From assembly GCF_030272615.1 (NCBI RefSeq), contig NW_026728917.1:248001-312000 (forward strand): 64,000 nt of DNA, in the 5' to 3' direction. The stretch is from Cryptomeria japonica (lineage: Eukaryota > Streptophyta > Pinopsida > Cupressales > Cupressaceae). Below the pieces are notes generated by a model. It did not search any database and was not told the DNA's origin. It saw nothing but the letters and a program-made list of their open reading frames with translations. Every line of letters starts with the position of its first letter. Position 1 is the first letter of the stretch. This document shows positions 47,033 to 61,468 of the stretch, piece after piece. The position numbers were made by a program, and so were the translations under genes.

Positions 47033-50000
47033 CTGGTACTAGTGTCAATGACAACGATCAGACTCAACTTTTGAAGGTGCAAAAAGTAGAGGACTAGGGT
47101 GATCAAATCCCCTCGATCTCATGAATTTTTGACAACCTTTCAATGATGGATTATGTATGTCATCCTAATTTGGAAAACATCCAGTCTATTTGCCCCTGAT
47201 ACTTGGAGGACTAGGGCAATCTGCTCCCTTAGTCTTGACAATTATGCCTAAATATTTCTTTGTAGGTTCTGATCCATTTTCCCACCTCAGATCTAAGTTT
47301 ACATCTCTGCATGATATCTAGAACATTATGTTACTATTATTCAATATCCATTTCTCATTATTTTTCCTAGATCTAGCATTACAACTTAACCCTAATTGCT
47401 ATTCAAATTTAACTCTAACAAGGTAAGGATTAACTTGATCCGAGTTTAGTTATTTCAGGATTGAATAAATTAAATTCCTTCCCTTGATGTGAGGTTGGTC
47501 CCAAGTGAAATTAGTGGCTTTATTATCAATCCAGGTGGTGAAACCCTAATTTATCAATACCTTACAATTTGTATAATTTAATTATATAGTTTTGAAGTAA
47601 GATTTTTTTCAATGGTGACTTGCAATGGAAAAGATTATTTCTAAACCCAAAATGTGTTCCTAATTATATCAATAAAAATAGAACATTTTTCTAGTTGGGT
47701 ATTCCCCCCAAAAAAATTCAGAAGGCTTCATTTCATTCTTTTTAGCATCCATTCTATTCTCTAAGAAACATTAACAACAAATTGCCAAAATGGTATCAAA
47801 TTTATTTTGTATCAAATAATTTTTGTTGTTGTTGTTGTTTAAAAACTTATGTGAGGGTTTCGGATTTGTACTATTTAATGACCTATTTTTTGTTGTTGAA
47901 ATGGAAGTATGACAAATCTCCCAATATATGTCAGGAGAAGGGAGTAGTCTTGGATGGTTTGAAGTCATCAACCCAAGTACAAGATTACTTCATTATAGTA
48001 TACAAGTGCTGAAATATTTTCCCTTTAAAATTACGCTAGATGTAGGTAAATTTGAAAGGGAAGTAGGACAAATCTCTCGGAAAAATCACATGACATAAGA
48101 AGGGAGTAGGCTTGGATGGTTTGAAGTCATCAAACTAAGCACAAAATTTCTTCGCTATAGTATACAACAAAAAAAAGTTCTTGAGAGTTTCAAGTTCTCC
48201 ACAAAAATGGACCCTAGGGGTTAATAATTCATAGATGAAAGATGTGAGAGATAAATGGAAGACCTTGATAAATAAATTACTAAGCAAAAATATCAATCTT
48301 GGACTCAAGAATAGTTGATCAAACAACCTCAAATAATGTACTAGGAAACATAATCAATCTTGAACTCAAGAATAGCTAAAGAAATCTACTTTAAAATCCA
48401 CACTGCAAGTGTACATAGAGAATTAGAGGCACCAATAAAAATTTAATTAGGCTACCATGAGAAGATGGGCCATAAGAAAAAAAGAAAAAATTTTAGGGCA
48501 GGGAATTATAAAATTTTGGTGTTGGAAATGGTATACTATTGAAATATTAGAAGTTTTGTTTGGTTATAATTACTCCTATAAAAATAGATTTAGATGTGCT
48601 ATTGGGAGCATATAATGGCTCGAATTAAAAAAAATTAAATTTATCAGATCTTAAAATCTAATTTTTAATATTTTTATATACATGTATATGTACAAAAGGA
48701 AAATAAACCTTTTCAAATTTTGATCTAGGCTATTCAAATCTAATGGTACAAATTAATCTAGATTAGTAAACAATAGTTGTGTTCTAGTGTCAATTTAGAA
48801 TAGAAAAATAAGCATCAAAAGAAACATGATGGATAATGATACTTAGTTTTATAATTAATGTGATGGAATAAATTTAATTTAAAACTAGCTTTGATGATTT
48901 TATATAAAAAATTAAATACTTTCTTTGTGTCTTGTATCTATTATTGTGGGTTTAGACACAAATTTTCTTAGTAAAATTTATTACCCAATGCTATTACAAT
49001 GAACCTCTTAAAATATATTAGCAAATCACAAAGTACAGAAATAATTGCACAAAATTGAGACAAAACATATATTAATATATTGAATTAAGAAAATTTTCAA
49101 TGTAGAACATCATTGGTCTCTTTGAGGGGGCAATATCATGAGTTCATGCTTGCAACAATAAAATTCATAAATGACTATAGTAGTATACATACGCTCTACA
49201 TGTACTAATTTTACCTAATACGTGGTTATTATTTTCAAACATGTGAGATTAACTAACATAGGAAAAGAGATGATTTACAAAGCGTATATATCCAATTCTT
49301 TCCTTATGTATACCTCAATGCAAAAGTAATTATTTAATAAAATAGTTAGGACTATGGTTCCTTATATGCCCTCACTCTTAAACGAGGATTTATTATCAAA
49401 TCTTGAGATGAGAATTTTTTTGTTGCCTTTCGAAGAGTGATTAGACCACATTACATATTTGTGTTGCATAGCATGCTACTAGAAGAGAACTTAAATTATA
49501 ATGTAGATTTGTATTTGGTATGAATGACAATCAAGTATACATTCTGGTGCCAAGAGCATAAATCCCTTCATATCAAACATAGGTAATGTACCAACTAAGC
49601 GTGAATACACTAGAAAATATTCATCTTAAAAACAAAAATGGATTACTCCCTTCATATCAAACATAGGTAATGTACCAACTAAGCGTGAATACACTAGAAA
49701 ATATTCATCTTAAAAAAAAAAATGGATTACTAGGTGGAACTTGGAGGAAAGAGAAAGCTCCAATTTGTATGCCATAGATTTAATATTTTTGTAAAAAAAT
49801 GTAGGTCCCATGAATCATTTGTGCTCGTTTTTATTTAATCTTCAACTTTAGGGAAGATTATTTATATACAGTTAGATGCAAAAAGGACCATTTCATCAAT
49901 GTCAAAATTTTATTTGGAGTAATCTTGATTGTTTTTTACTTCATATGTAAATATATGTGATCTAAAAATAATCCTTAAGGGTTTATATAATTGTGTCATG

Positions 50001-50367
50001 TGTGTGAAGGGTGGAATCCATGACTTGTACTTCGGAACTACTTGGTATATATATTTGGATAGATAGGGGATATTGTCCATTCATAGCTTGGTTATGGTGT
50101 TGAAAATTATATTATAAAACCATTCTACACGTGGTAACTGTTTTGTCTAACATTGTTTATTATACACAAAGAAATCAAAATGGGTCTTCAAGAACTTATC
50201 AATAAATTTTGATTGGTCATCTAATTATGAATGATGTGCACACCACATCTTGAGATATGTACTATTGTTATAGATGTGTTGGACACATTGACTAATGAGA
50301 GTTTAATAATATAAAATATAAAATTAATAATTAATTGTGGTGCATCTTGGAATATTCGACATCATAA
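47033..50367. other. AT-rich spacer, unit 2
   Basis: Same as 18120-21454. It holds the diverged direct repeats at 47907-48005 and 48059-48166 and the 84-bp tandem duplication at 49564-49731, where both halves carry T at the site that differs in unit 1. No gene. Confidence 0.5.
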
Positions 50368-51036
50368 TGGGTTAAATATTAATTCTAGCAAGACCCATCA
50401 ATGCAGTGGCATCCACAAATTGGAGATAAGCATATGGATGAAGGCGATCACCCCAATTCCAACCCTAAATTAAACCTTGCCGAACACAAGACTTGATAAA
50501 TTTACCGAGACCCTCTACCATGAGAGTGAATAAGAATTGGGAAAGAGGTTCCCCTTGTCGAAGACCTCTGCATGCACCAAATAAATCCATGGGCTCACTG
50601 TTAATAAGGGCTGCAAATGAAGCCATTCAATTTTGAAGCCAAAGGCAATAAGCACTTTATAAAGGAATTTTCATTTGACTCTAACATAAGCTTTGGCTAT
50701 ATCCAATTTAATAAACATAGCCTTCTCCTTAGATATCTCCATAGAATGAATGGCTTCTGATGCTATAAAAATCTCATCCAAAATTTGCCTTCCAACCCCA
50801 AAACCATGTTGCTCTTCTGAAATAAGTTTATTGAGCCATGACTTGAGCCTTTCAACAATCAGTTTAGTGATTGTTTTATGAACCACGTTACAAAAGGCTA
50901 TAGGATCGAAAGAACTCAGAGAATTTTCTCCCTCCTTCTAAGGTATGAGAGCAAGGAAAGTAGCGTTCATATCCCTGAGCTTCTGTTTATTTATATAAGA
51001 CTCCCACACCACCTTCAAAATATCCAACTTAATTAT
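50368..51036 (-). pseudogene. LINE reverse-transcriptase relic, 3' part, unit 2
   Basis: Same as 21455-22123, ending in the ATTAT duplication at 51032-51036. RGLRQGEPLS is at about 50539-50569 and the altered FVDA catalytic block at about 50400-50420. Confidence 0.8.
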
Positions 51037-54000
51037 TGGAAGGAAGTGAAGTAGTGAAACAACTTCTTACACTAACCTTGAGAGGAGTATAATGCAAAAA
51101 ATTTTACAGATCCTTATAGCAGTTACAGAAACTTAACACAAATAAACAAAATATCATGCATACCACAACTCACCAACACAATCATTTACATGGGAAAACC
51201 CGTTCAGGAGAAAAACCCCACACTCCAAAAGTAGCTCAATAAATTATTCAACAATCAATAACAGATTACAATATACTTGCAGAGAAATCTCTTCAGAAGA
51301 GAACTACTAATCAAAGACTCAGAGGTAACACAATAGCCGTAAGACTCTTACACACAACCTCTATCTCACACACCTCATATATAGGAGATACAATATAAGA
51401 AAGCATCAAACGGAATTACAAAACCATGGGCTAAAACCACCCAATAAACTAGAGCAGAGGTTATCCCCATTATAGATGTGTTATGATGTGTCAAAACACA
51501 CATCAACATGTGTTCCTCCATTATACATCTCATTTATGTGTCCAATGCATTTTATATTTTCTATTTCAGGAGTCCAAACTTCCGAAGGCCATAACTTGTG
51601 AACCGTGTGTCTGATTGACGAACTGTTTGAAGCATCAGAAAGCTAGAGAAATGCTCTATCACACCCCTCCAAAATGGAAACTTTAATATTTTCAAAACTA
51701 GCTATGATCTTACAACAAATTTTTACCGACGTGCTTATCTAGCGAACTAGAAGCTTTAGGGATAATTTCGCACCATTTCATGCTTAAACAAAAACTTACT
51801 ATAAATAGTAACACATGTAAATTGAAGGTTGAGACACCATGTCCCAACATTCTCTCACTTGTCGAAGAACTTTCAAGAGCAAAGGGAGTATCAACACAAT
51901 AATTTAACTACTAGGGGCCATGAGGCCCATAGACTCACAACACCATTTAAACCTCTTTATGCTCACAGTGTTAGTTAAAGAATCTAGAATATTCATCAAA
52001 GTCTCTACCTTAACCAACTTCACCTTACCATCTTCAACCATATCTCTGACAAAATGATACTAAACATCAATGTGCTTAGTCTGGGCATGAAATGCTGGGT
52101 TCTTAGTTAAATGCAGATCACACTCTGACTGTCACAGTAAAGTGTCACTATTTCTTGTTTTATTTGAATATTTTAACAAAGTCTCTTAACCCAAATGGAT
52201 TCTTTACAAGCATGAGTAGCTACCATATACTCTTCTCTTGTAGTGGACAAAGAAACCACAACTTGCCGCTTACTCATCCTATTAATTGCACCGCCAAATA
52301 AAGTAAATACATAAGCAATGGTGGATCTTCTGCTATCAATATAACCTGCCCAATCTAAATCCACATATCCATGAATATCAAGGTAAATCACATCTCCAAC
52401 CAAATTACCATGATAACAAAGAGAATACTTAGAGGTACCCTTCAAATATGTAAAGACTCTTTTGACTGCATCCCAATGAACTCTATCAGGATTAGAAATA
52501 TGTTTGGAAAGAACTCCCACTTCTTGGGTAATGTTTGGTCTAGTACAAACCGTTGCATATATCAAACTTGCAATTGCACTCTGGTAAGGCACTCTACTCA
52601 TTTCTTTCATCTCTGATGGAGATGTAGGACAATCTAAAATAGATAATTTCATTCAAACTATGAAGGGAACACATAATGGTCTACAATCCTGCATGTTGAA
52701 CCTCTGTAAAACTGAATTCACATACTTACTCTGCCCTAGCCATAGCTTTATGTTCACTCTATCTCTTCTAATTTACATCCCAACAATGTTTTTCGCTGCA
52801 CCAAGATTATACATTTAAAATTTAGCAGCAAGCTGAGAATTCAATTCTGAAATCATACATTTTCCTTTACCAATGAATAACATATCATCAACATATAATG
52901 CAATGTACAAGAAATGATCACCATTAGATTTATAAAAGACATAGTGATCTGATTTAGAATGCTCAGATCTTAAAATCAACACATTTGTATTAAATTTTTG
53001 GTGCCACATCCCAGGACTCTGTTTGAGGCCATACAATGATTTCTTCAATTTATAGACCAAATTACTTTTACCTTTCACCACATAGTGCTCTAGTTGTGTC
53101 ATATAAATACCTTCCTCTAAATCACCATGAAGGAAAGTAATTTTCACATCCATTTGCTCGACCTCTAAATTACAAGAAGTAGTAATAGAAAGCAAAAATC
53201 TAATGGATGTCATTTTTACAACAGGAGAAAATATCTCACCATAATCAATACCCTCAACCTAAGAGTAATCTTTTGTAACCAACCTTACTTTATACTTCTC
53301 AATGCTTCCATCTGAACCAATATTTTTCTTGAACACGCATTTGCAACCAACAGGCTTTCGTCCTTTAGACAATGGTACAAGATCCCATTCATCATTTTTT
53401 TTCAAAGCTTTCATTTCTTCTTCCATAGCATTCTTCCAAGATTCTGCATCATTCCTACCTAATGCCTCTTCTAAAGAAATAGGTTCATCCACATTAGTAT
53501 TCAAAACAAAAATACATCTCCAATCATTAGGTGAATACCTTTTAGTTGGTTGTCTATGTCATGTACACCTTTGAACAAGCCAAGTTGGAGGTTCTTCCTC
53601 ATCTTCTAAAGATTCAGATCTAGATGAGCTCTCCTCAACTTCTTTCCTATCAAGTTGACTCAATTCAACTCTTTTAGGCATAGAAGGGAATTGAATCATA
53701 TCTTCCTGTTTAGTCTATTATGGTTGCAATGTAGCAAAAGGAGACTTAATTTCTCTAAAAATAACACTTTTACTATTAATTACCTTTTATGCAACAAGGT
53801 CGCAAAGGTTGTATCCTTTTACACCATAACTATAACTGATGAAGATACATTTCACAACCTTCTCCTCCAACTTCGTACACTTCTCTTTTGGCACATGAGC
53901 ATATGCCTCGCAACTAAAACCTCTAAGATGTCTCAAAGAAGGCTTGTGACCTGACCATGCTTCCATAGGCATTTTATCAACAAGAGTTGATGTAGTAGAC

Positions 54001-54481
54001 CGTTAATCAAGTAGCAAGCAATGACAATTGCTTCAGCCCAAATTTTTAATTTTAGGCCAGCACAACTCAGCATACTCCTAGCCCTCTCCATCAATATCTT
54101 GTTCATTTTTTCTGCAACTCCATTCTGTTGTAGAGAATACAGATTTATAATTTTTATGGAATCTATCAAAATCATTAGAGAAAATTAACCACCATTATCA
54201 ATCTTCAAACATTTAATTTTTTTTTCTAGTTTACAATTCGACCATTTCTTTAAATTATTTAAAACGATTGAAAACTTTAGATTTACTCTTTAGTAAGTAT
54301 ACCCCTGTCCTACTAAAATCATCAAAAAAATAAACATAAGCAAAGAACAAAGCAAGATGCCACATTTCTCCTCTTTGTCCATCTTAACACCAATGGATAC
54401 CAATATGTGAATTATAAACAAAAATTAACTATAAATAGTAACATCATGTAAATGCCAAGTTGAGACACCATTTTTCCAACA
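51037..54481 (-). mobile_element. Truncated Ty1/copia element nested in a LINE, unit 2
   Basis: Same as 22124-25568. The 3' LTR is 51037-51849, the 5' LTR remnant about 54413-54481, and ATTAT lies at 51032-51036 and 54482-54486. One difference from unit 1 (A at 52660 for G at 23747) lies between the reverse-transcriptase and RNase H frames. Confidence 0.85.
51912..54403 (-). pseudogene. Ty1/copia pol relic, unit 2
   Basis: Same as 22999-25490. RNase H is at 52173-52652, the reverse-transcriptase core with YVDDM at 52815-53213, the reverse-transcriptase start at 53259-53504, and integrase remnants at 53787-54340. Confidence 0.85.
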
Positions 54482-54486
54482 ATTAT

Positions 54487-54838
54487 ATCCCAAAACTCTT
54501 GATAAAATTCTATAGGGAACCCATCTAGGCTAGGGAATTTTCCCCTTCTTCAAGAGAAACACAATTTTTCCACTCTCAAGAAGAGAGATAGTTCTAAGGA
54601 GATCCTCATTCATTGCATCACTAGTAATGGCAGGAATACTATCAAGCACAAACCCTTCCTATACATTGGCCAAAATAGAGTCCTCTTTTAACAATTCTGC
54701 AAAAACTCTAATGGCTTCCTCAACAATCTCTTTGTAAGAAGGAATAGGAACTCCCTTAGAGGAAAGAAGAGAATAAAATGAATTTCCTTGGACCTCTTGC
54801 CCTTAACTGAATTGTGAAATAAAACCATTAGGCGTCAA
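54487..54838 (-). pseudogene. LINE reverse-transcriptase relic, 5' part, unit 2
   Basis: Same as 25574-25925. It continues, past the copia element, at 51031. Confidence 0.75.
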
Positions 54839-54872
54839 AAATATTGAAAAATAAATTAGTATATATAAAATA

Positions 54873-55026
54873 TATAATATAGTTATCAACTGTAAAGAAT
54901 CCAAAGCTGAAGTAATATACTAAGAACACCATAATAAAATTCATCAATTTTTGTTCCAAGGCTTACTGCGTCTTTGTACGCGTCAGGATCGATCCCTTTC
55001 TTGGCCTCTTCATACTCAGTTGCCAT
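54873..55026 (-). pseudogene. 5' relic of an ankyrin/PGG gene, unit 2
   Basis: Same as 25960-26113, with the ATG at 55026 on the minus strand. Confidence 0.75.
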
Positions 55027-56043
55027 AGATTTTTTTTTACATTGCTACCTTCAGCGCTATCAAATATGCTTTATTATAATGTCATCAAATAATTCAACCT
55101 ACAGTATGATCTATAGCAAATTTCTGTGTTTCAACCTTCAACACTAGTATTATGTCGTGTCTACAGAGGGAATACCCGTCCAAAAGGCGTGGAAGAAATA
55201 AGACTATGAGGAGATTCCATCGACAAGATAAATCTCACGACTGTGACACTGCCAAAATAGTGGTAATGTGAGTCTCGTTGCCTTCTCATAGAACTTTTTA
55301 ACCTTTTTTTTTCAAATAGTAGCTACCTGAAGTGACCTTTCACTTTTTTTTTGCTATTCACGCTCAGTTGCCATGAAATTTCTTTTCTATTGCCATGAAG
55401 TTTTATTTTTCTACTACATTTATACTCTAAAAAATTTGCAGGTTAGTGACGACTCTTAGCTTTATCTAACCTACCGACCCTTAGATTCAAGATAATTTTT
55501 TTTCTAGGGTGATTGATCATTCTGCTAGGCTCTTGACGATAGTCTTGAACATCTGTTTACACAATATTAAATAATGTGATTACAAAGTATTATGCTGTGA
55601 AATGGATGCGGCTCCACATATTGCAATAATAGACTTTCTTTAAACATAAAGAGAAAAATGGACATCAAGTCTAAAAGGCGTGGAAAATATATGACAGAAA
55701 GAAGTGTCCATCGTCAACATTAACCCCATGACTACGACCTCGCGAAAGAGTGCCAACACTAAAGTGATTAATCGTTCTGTTTGTCTATTCGTGGTTAGTT
55801 GACATGACATCTTTCTTTCGTCATTTTCTAAGGCTGGTCAAGATGCTTCCTTATAATATCAGTGAATAATGTGACATAAACTATTCTGTTGTGAAATGGA
55901 TACGGCTCTACACATTAGAATGCATCCTCACTTTAAAGTAGAAAAATGGGCATAGCTGTTAAAAAAGACATGAAATGACAATATGACAGAAAGGTGATTC
56001 TCTTGAAGAAATTGATTTCATGGCTGTCAGTTTTTGGAAGTGG
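55027..56043. repeat. Three diverged ankyrin-gene start/promoter copies, unit 2
   Basis: Same as 26114-27130, with one substitution at 55726 (C, for A at 26813). Confidence 0.55.
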
Positions 56044-56358
56044 AGTAAATTGTTTTGAAAATGAATAATAGCTTTATTGTATTTAATAAATTAAAAAGAG
56101 AACAATATGACATATTTCCAATGTTTTAGTCAGGTTGCATTTATGTTAGGAACAATCAAGGACTAACTTCTTTTCTTACAATGAACAATAGTCAAAGAAG
56201 CATCAACATTACTCGTAAAACATTTCAGAGTAGTGGAGTAGGCACCTTCAAAGCAGACAAATGAACTTTTCTAATCATCACATTATTTTGAAAAGGGAGT
56301 CTTGTCATCAAAAGATAGAGAATAAAGAACCACCAAAAGGATAGGACATAAATTAACA

Positions 56359-57633
56359 TATATATGTTATGTTCGATGCAATGTTGTGATTATTTTGAGG
56401 AAATATTTTGATACATGTATCTTATGTACAATGGTGAAATTTTATTTGGAGTTGAAATTATTCCCATATCCTTCTATCTACCTATTACACACATTTATTC
56501 CCATGAATAGTTACCCAACCTTATATGTGCATGCTGCCATACATTTTGTTTATATTTAAGAAGTTATGACGCTCACCCTTACAAAAAAATCTCATCTAGT
56601 TCTTACTTGTCTAGATCTAATCATTTGATTGTGTAAGATTATTTTTCTAGTCACATGATTGACCACAAAATTCGGCACCTAAGCCTCATATTTAAAAATT
56701 AATAAATATAATTAATTTTCACCAAATAATCCTTTTTACTTTCACCTAGAGTTGAAAAAAAAAAGAAGCTTACATCATTAGGTGTTATGAGTTACAATTT
56801 AATGAAATTTAGTTTTATTTATTCCATATTTGTCATCTTTCAAGAATCCTCTCTCATTGTCTAGTATTAAAGTAGAATAAATAGTGAAACATTTAGATTT
56901 AATAAATGAAAAAGAATAACAAACTTGTAATTGATAGCCCTTGCTTGCTATCATCAATATTTGTACATTTTCTAGGGATTTAATTAAGGAAATTTATCTC
57001 TTAAAGACATAATAAAGATCATTCAAGTTATTTCAAACTATTGATAGTCTCGAGATGTTTAAGAAGATAAGACTAGATTGAGTTTCACCTAGAGGGAAGC
57101 AAAATGTTTGTCAAGCCATAAGAATATAAAGATTTCATGATCACAAATTCGACCCATAATTCTAATCTTTAACTTTATAGAACAAAGGATTAATATAGAA
57201 TTTGAGACCATATTTATGAAGAGAGATTGCCTTTCTAAATTACAAAGATAAAATAATCTAGAATCTTCATTAGAAATCAAAATTAGTTAATCAAAATATT
57301 ACATACCCTTATTCATGATATGTATTTCTAAATATAATAGATATAGTTATCAATTTTCTATTACCCACCTATCTTTAATTAATTCAAACTAAGGGGACAT
57401 TTTGATAAGTAATGTTCTCTTTTGTTCTCAAATTTCACTTGTAAGATACAAGCTACCAATGGGACATTTGTTTTTCTATTTTGTAGGTTCTCATGATGAG
57501 AGCATGTTGAAAGTATATAGTTAAATTATTATTTAAGTTATCATGTCTTAATAGGGTTGATTACTTATATGGACACATCAACTTCATATAATCTATATCT
57601 AATTAGATATCAAATTTACATGAACATTTTTGA
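56359..57633. repeat. Diverged ankyrin-gene 3'-flank copies, unit 2
   Basis: Same as 27446-28720 (two partial copies, 56359-57343 and 57393-57633), with a substitution at 57150. A second substitution at 57673 lies just beyond it. The intact 3' flank of gene copy 3 follows. Confidence 0.65.
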
Positions 57634-58808
57634 GTGCTATAATATTTTTGATGCATGATCAATTAGGATTCAGACACAATTCAATGTAACGGAAAATATA
57701 ATTATGAAACTAGCATATATATGTTATTTTCTATGCAATATTGTGAATATTTTTAGGAAATGCTTGGATACATATATCTTATGAACAATACTGCAATATT
57801 GTATGGAATTTTGACTATTCTCCTATCCTTAGGTATATTAATATACATATGCATTCCCATGAATAGTTACCTAATTTTATATGCGCACACTACCATACAT
57901 TATACTTATCTAAGAAGTTATGACACTTATCCACACACGAACTCTCATCTAGTTCTTTTTTCCTTAGATCTAGTCATTTGATTGTCTAGGATCATTTCTA
58001 TAGTCACATGATTGACCACATAATTACACACCTTAGCCTCATATTTAAACAAAAATAAATAAATAAATTACCAACTAATGCTCTTTACCTTCCCCATCTA
58101 GAGTTGCAAAAGTACAAGCTTGGATGATCAGATGTTTTGTGTTACTGTGTTACCTATTAATTTTTATGTTTACAAATGATTTTTGTTGGATTTTTTGGTT
58201 TCATATTTATAAATGTAAATTTAGGTTAGTCAAATGTTCATATTTCTTACTTAGTTGAGCAATCTCCTATTTTATTCGTAAAAGTTCACTTGTGAGATGG
58301 AAGCTATTCATGGAATATTTTTCTTCTATCTTTTAGGCTCTCATAAGGAATGCATTTTTAATGATGTACTTGTATGATCATGTCTAGATAAGGTCCCTTA
58401 CTTTATATGGACCCACCCTCTTTTGTAATGAAGAGAGATTGCATTTCCAAATACAAAGGCAAAATAATCTATCCATTCATCAAGAACCCACAATCTTCAA
58501 TCAAAAGACTAAACACCCTTATACACTTTATTTGTTTTCAAGAATCATAAATATAATCATTTAAATATAAAAATAATTTACAAAAATATTATTGACAGTA
58601 AATCTAACATTCAACTTGAAGCATACACATATCAAATCAGCTCTAAGCACGCAAGTATCTGATTTGAACACAGATGTAGATACTTTGTACACTTCTAATA
58701 ATATGAAAACATTTAATATTATAAGACATAGTTGAATACGATCAAAGTCATGTAGAAATAAGAAGCTGCAACACTGTATCAGACTTGCAAAAGCAACTTT
58801 CCCAAACC

Positions 58809-61468
58809 TTATTTATCGTTCTCATTGCTATGGTAGTATAGGATAGCAAGCCACTTGGTTTTGGACCGGCGCACCAAGTCCAAAAGCCCCCATCTTTCTA
58901 ATTTTATCCACACGTATTCCCCCAGACGGTCAGAAAGAAAAGGAAGTAGACCGTTCAGGTGGTTAAACCTAGCCTTCTTCACTGTAAACTTTGCAGCCAT
59001 GTAGAAAAAAGTGAAATTACCACAGAAGCAGATGATCAAGCACGCCCCAAGAATGAACCAAGCCAGCTCGGGATTCATGTTGGAAAGCATGGCATACACT
59101 GCAAGCATGAAGCCATAGGCCGTAAAGGCAAACGTGGCACAAACCAATAGGTTGGTAATACAGAGGAACAATACCTTATTTCCCGTGGTAATAGGTGTAC
59201 TCATCTGCCACATCAGCACCACTAAGAGCGACAGAAAGAATGCCACACAATCAAAGATGAGAAAAACCTTGAAGGAGGCCAACGGAAGCAGAATCGGCGA
59301 ACCTAAACTCTTGTCTGAGCCAGTTCCAGGCGCAGGCGCAGGCGAAATTCCCGATCCCTTTGAGTCCCCATTTCCATTCCCATCGTCCGTCACGAAACTG
59401 CCCGGAGCAGTGAAAGCTGCCGTAAATGACATTGTCGCTAATAGAACTGCCACCACTAGTTCTGTGTTGCGCCTGTCCTCATATGTTTTGTCCACCATCT
59501 CAACAGCAACCTCATGTTTCTCTGCACTCACCTTTGGAGCGCTGTACAAGAATGGCTTGCGATTGGAAGGATAACTGGCCAGAACTGAAATTATCTTGTC
59601 AGATTCGTGATAGTGCGTGTTCTCTCTCACGATATCAAAGGCCGTTAAGCCTGCCTTGTTGACAGCAAACTTGTTTATCCCCGCTATACAAAGCAACGAC
59701 TTCACCATCTGAAAAATGCAAACTCAAATAAGTTCATAAAAATTAAATGATCTATTGGAACTAACTATGCATAAAGATTTCTTCTACGGAAGTTCTTGCC
59801 GTGATGATTTTAATTTCTGTCTTCAGTAGAAATACTTTCAGTAATTTGACTCTATATATAGACGAGATTAGATTAAGAATCTACACAAACCCAAAACTTA
59901 TATAGCTGTACACAGTAATTGGTTGAAAGAACAAACTTCAGCAGTGACAAACAGAGGTTTGTATAAAAAGAGACTTACATTCAAGTCTTTTTTCTTTGCT
60001 GCAATATGCAGTGGTGTGTCTCCTTCACTTATCCTCGAAAAAGGAGATTTCATTTCACCCGCATCTGTGTTTCCTCCACTTTTCACGGGCTCATCTTTTG
60101 GATCTTTCTTTTCAGCCGGATCTGTCTTTCCTCCACTTCGCAGAGGCTCTTCATGTGGAGGTTTGTCAAGTCCCTTGTTGACCAAGTATGATAAGCCTAC
60201 CTCTTCGTTCAGGTAATCAACAATTCGCACTTGCCTAACTAGGGCAGCTAAGTGCAGAACGTTCATTCCACAACTATTCCGTATTTCGACAGCGTCTGGC
60301 CTCTCATTTATCAACTCTTGTACTGCTTCCAGATGACCCAATTTCGCTGCCACACAGATGGGAGTTTCTTGGCTGTCATTAACCCAATAACACAGTTCGG
60401 CCTCAAATTTTATTAACTTCTTTATTATATGCACGTAGTTTCTTTCAACAGCTATATGCAGAGCTGTGTTGCCAAGTTCGTCCTTACGTTGGATTAACTG
60501 CTTCGCATCTGATAAATTTAGTATATGATCAACTAGATCTGTAAAAGAAGCATCCAAAATCATTGCCTTAAGTTAGATAAGATGTTCTTCAAGAAGGGCC
60601 AAGGGTAAGAGAATGCCTAATTTACCTTTGTTGAAGCGATACAGACCTCAACTAATATAACAACATAAATACAGAATTCAACTAAATACACGAAGAAGTA
60701 AAGAAGAACTCATTGGTTATCAACTGTAAACGAACAGAAGCTGAAGTAAAATAGAAACAACATAATCAAACGACTTGAAAAAATAGAAAGAACTGAAACA
60801 TGATAGACAATCATCCTCGTGTTATTTAAGATAAAGAAAAAATTGGGGACAAAATGATATTTGTCTTGAACCGTTAAATTAGGAGATGCTTAGCAGATAC
60901 TTTTACAAACTTATAGGCAAAGAAATCCTAAAATCGAAATAAAATAACCTGAATCTCCTCTGTTTACTGCAACAGATAAACAGTTCCTCTTGTGCACCGT
61001 ACTTTCGAGTAAGCTCGACGGAGATGCGTCAAATATTGCCTTCACTGTCTCTAAATTGCCGCTTTCGTAGGCTTTGAACAAAGCTGTTTCATCAAGCTTA
61101 TTGCGGAGATCCACACCACTTTCTGGTTGTTGGAGTAGAATCTTCACAACGTTGGAGAAACCTCCCTGCGCAGCCAAGTGTAACGCAGTATCCTTTTCGG
61201 CATTGGTAGCATTCACAAGCAGAGGCTTCACTTCGGGATCGGTTTCCTTCAGAAGTTGACGATTGAGTTGCAGGAGCTGTTGAATGAAGTGTAGATTTCC
61301 TACACTAGCAGCCAAATGGAGAAGAGTATTTTCCCCTCCAGGTGTAATATTGTTGAGAGCTGCTTTAAGTTGGGAACTCAGTTGTTGATCGATCCTTAAA
61401 CGCGTTACCGCAGCTTTGAAGGCGTCAGGATCGATCCTTCCGCCGAGTTGTTGACCCTCAGTGGCCAT
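58809..61468 (-). CDS. Ankyrin-repeat PGG-domain membrane protein, copy 3 (Met466Val)
   Basis: Same gene model, with exons 61468-60949, 60538-59979 and 59708-58809. One coding change was found: T to C at 59393 makes residue 466 Val instead of Met, three residues after the PGG-like turn, in the loop before the Gly/Pro-rich linker. Two intron changes lie at 59961 (T to G, in the second intron 18 bases past the exon end) and 60904 (A to T, in the first intron). The first removes an in-frame intronic stop, so an unspliced second intron would add about 21 more residues before ending. The normal donor GTAAGT is unchanged, so normal splicing is expected. Confidence 0.9.

Larger units (their letters stand above)
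28924..57836. repeat. Tandem array unit 2 (28,913 bp)
   Basis: Second copy of the unit. Features up to the GA microsatellite lie 28,923 bases after those of unit 1 and later ones lie 28,913 after, because the GA run is ten bases shorter here (45134-45190). No other length change was found. The first 6.2 kb appears identical to unit 1. Confidence 0.97.
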
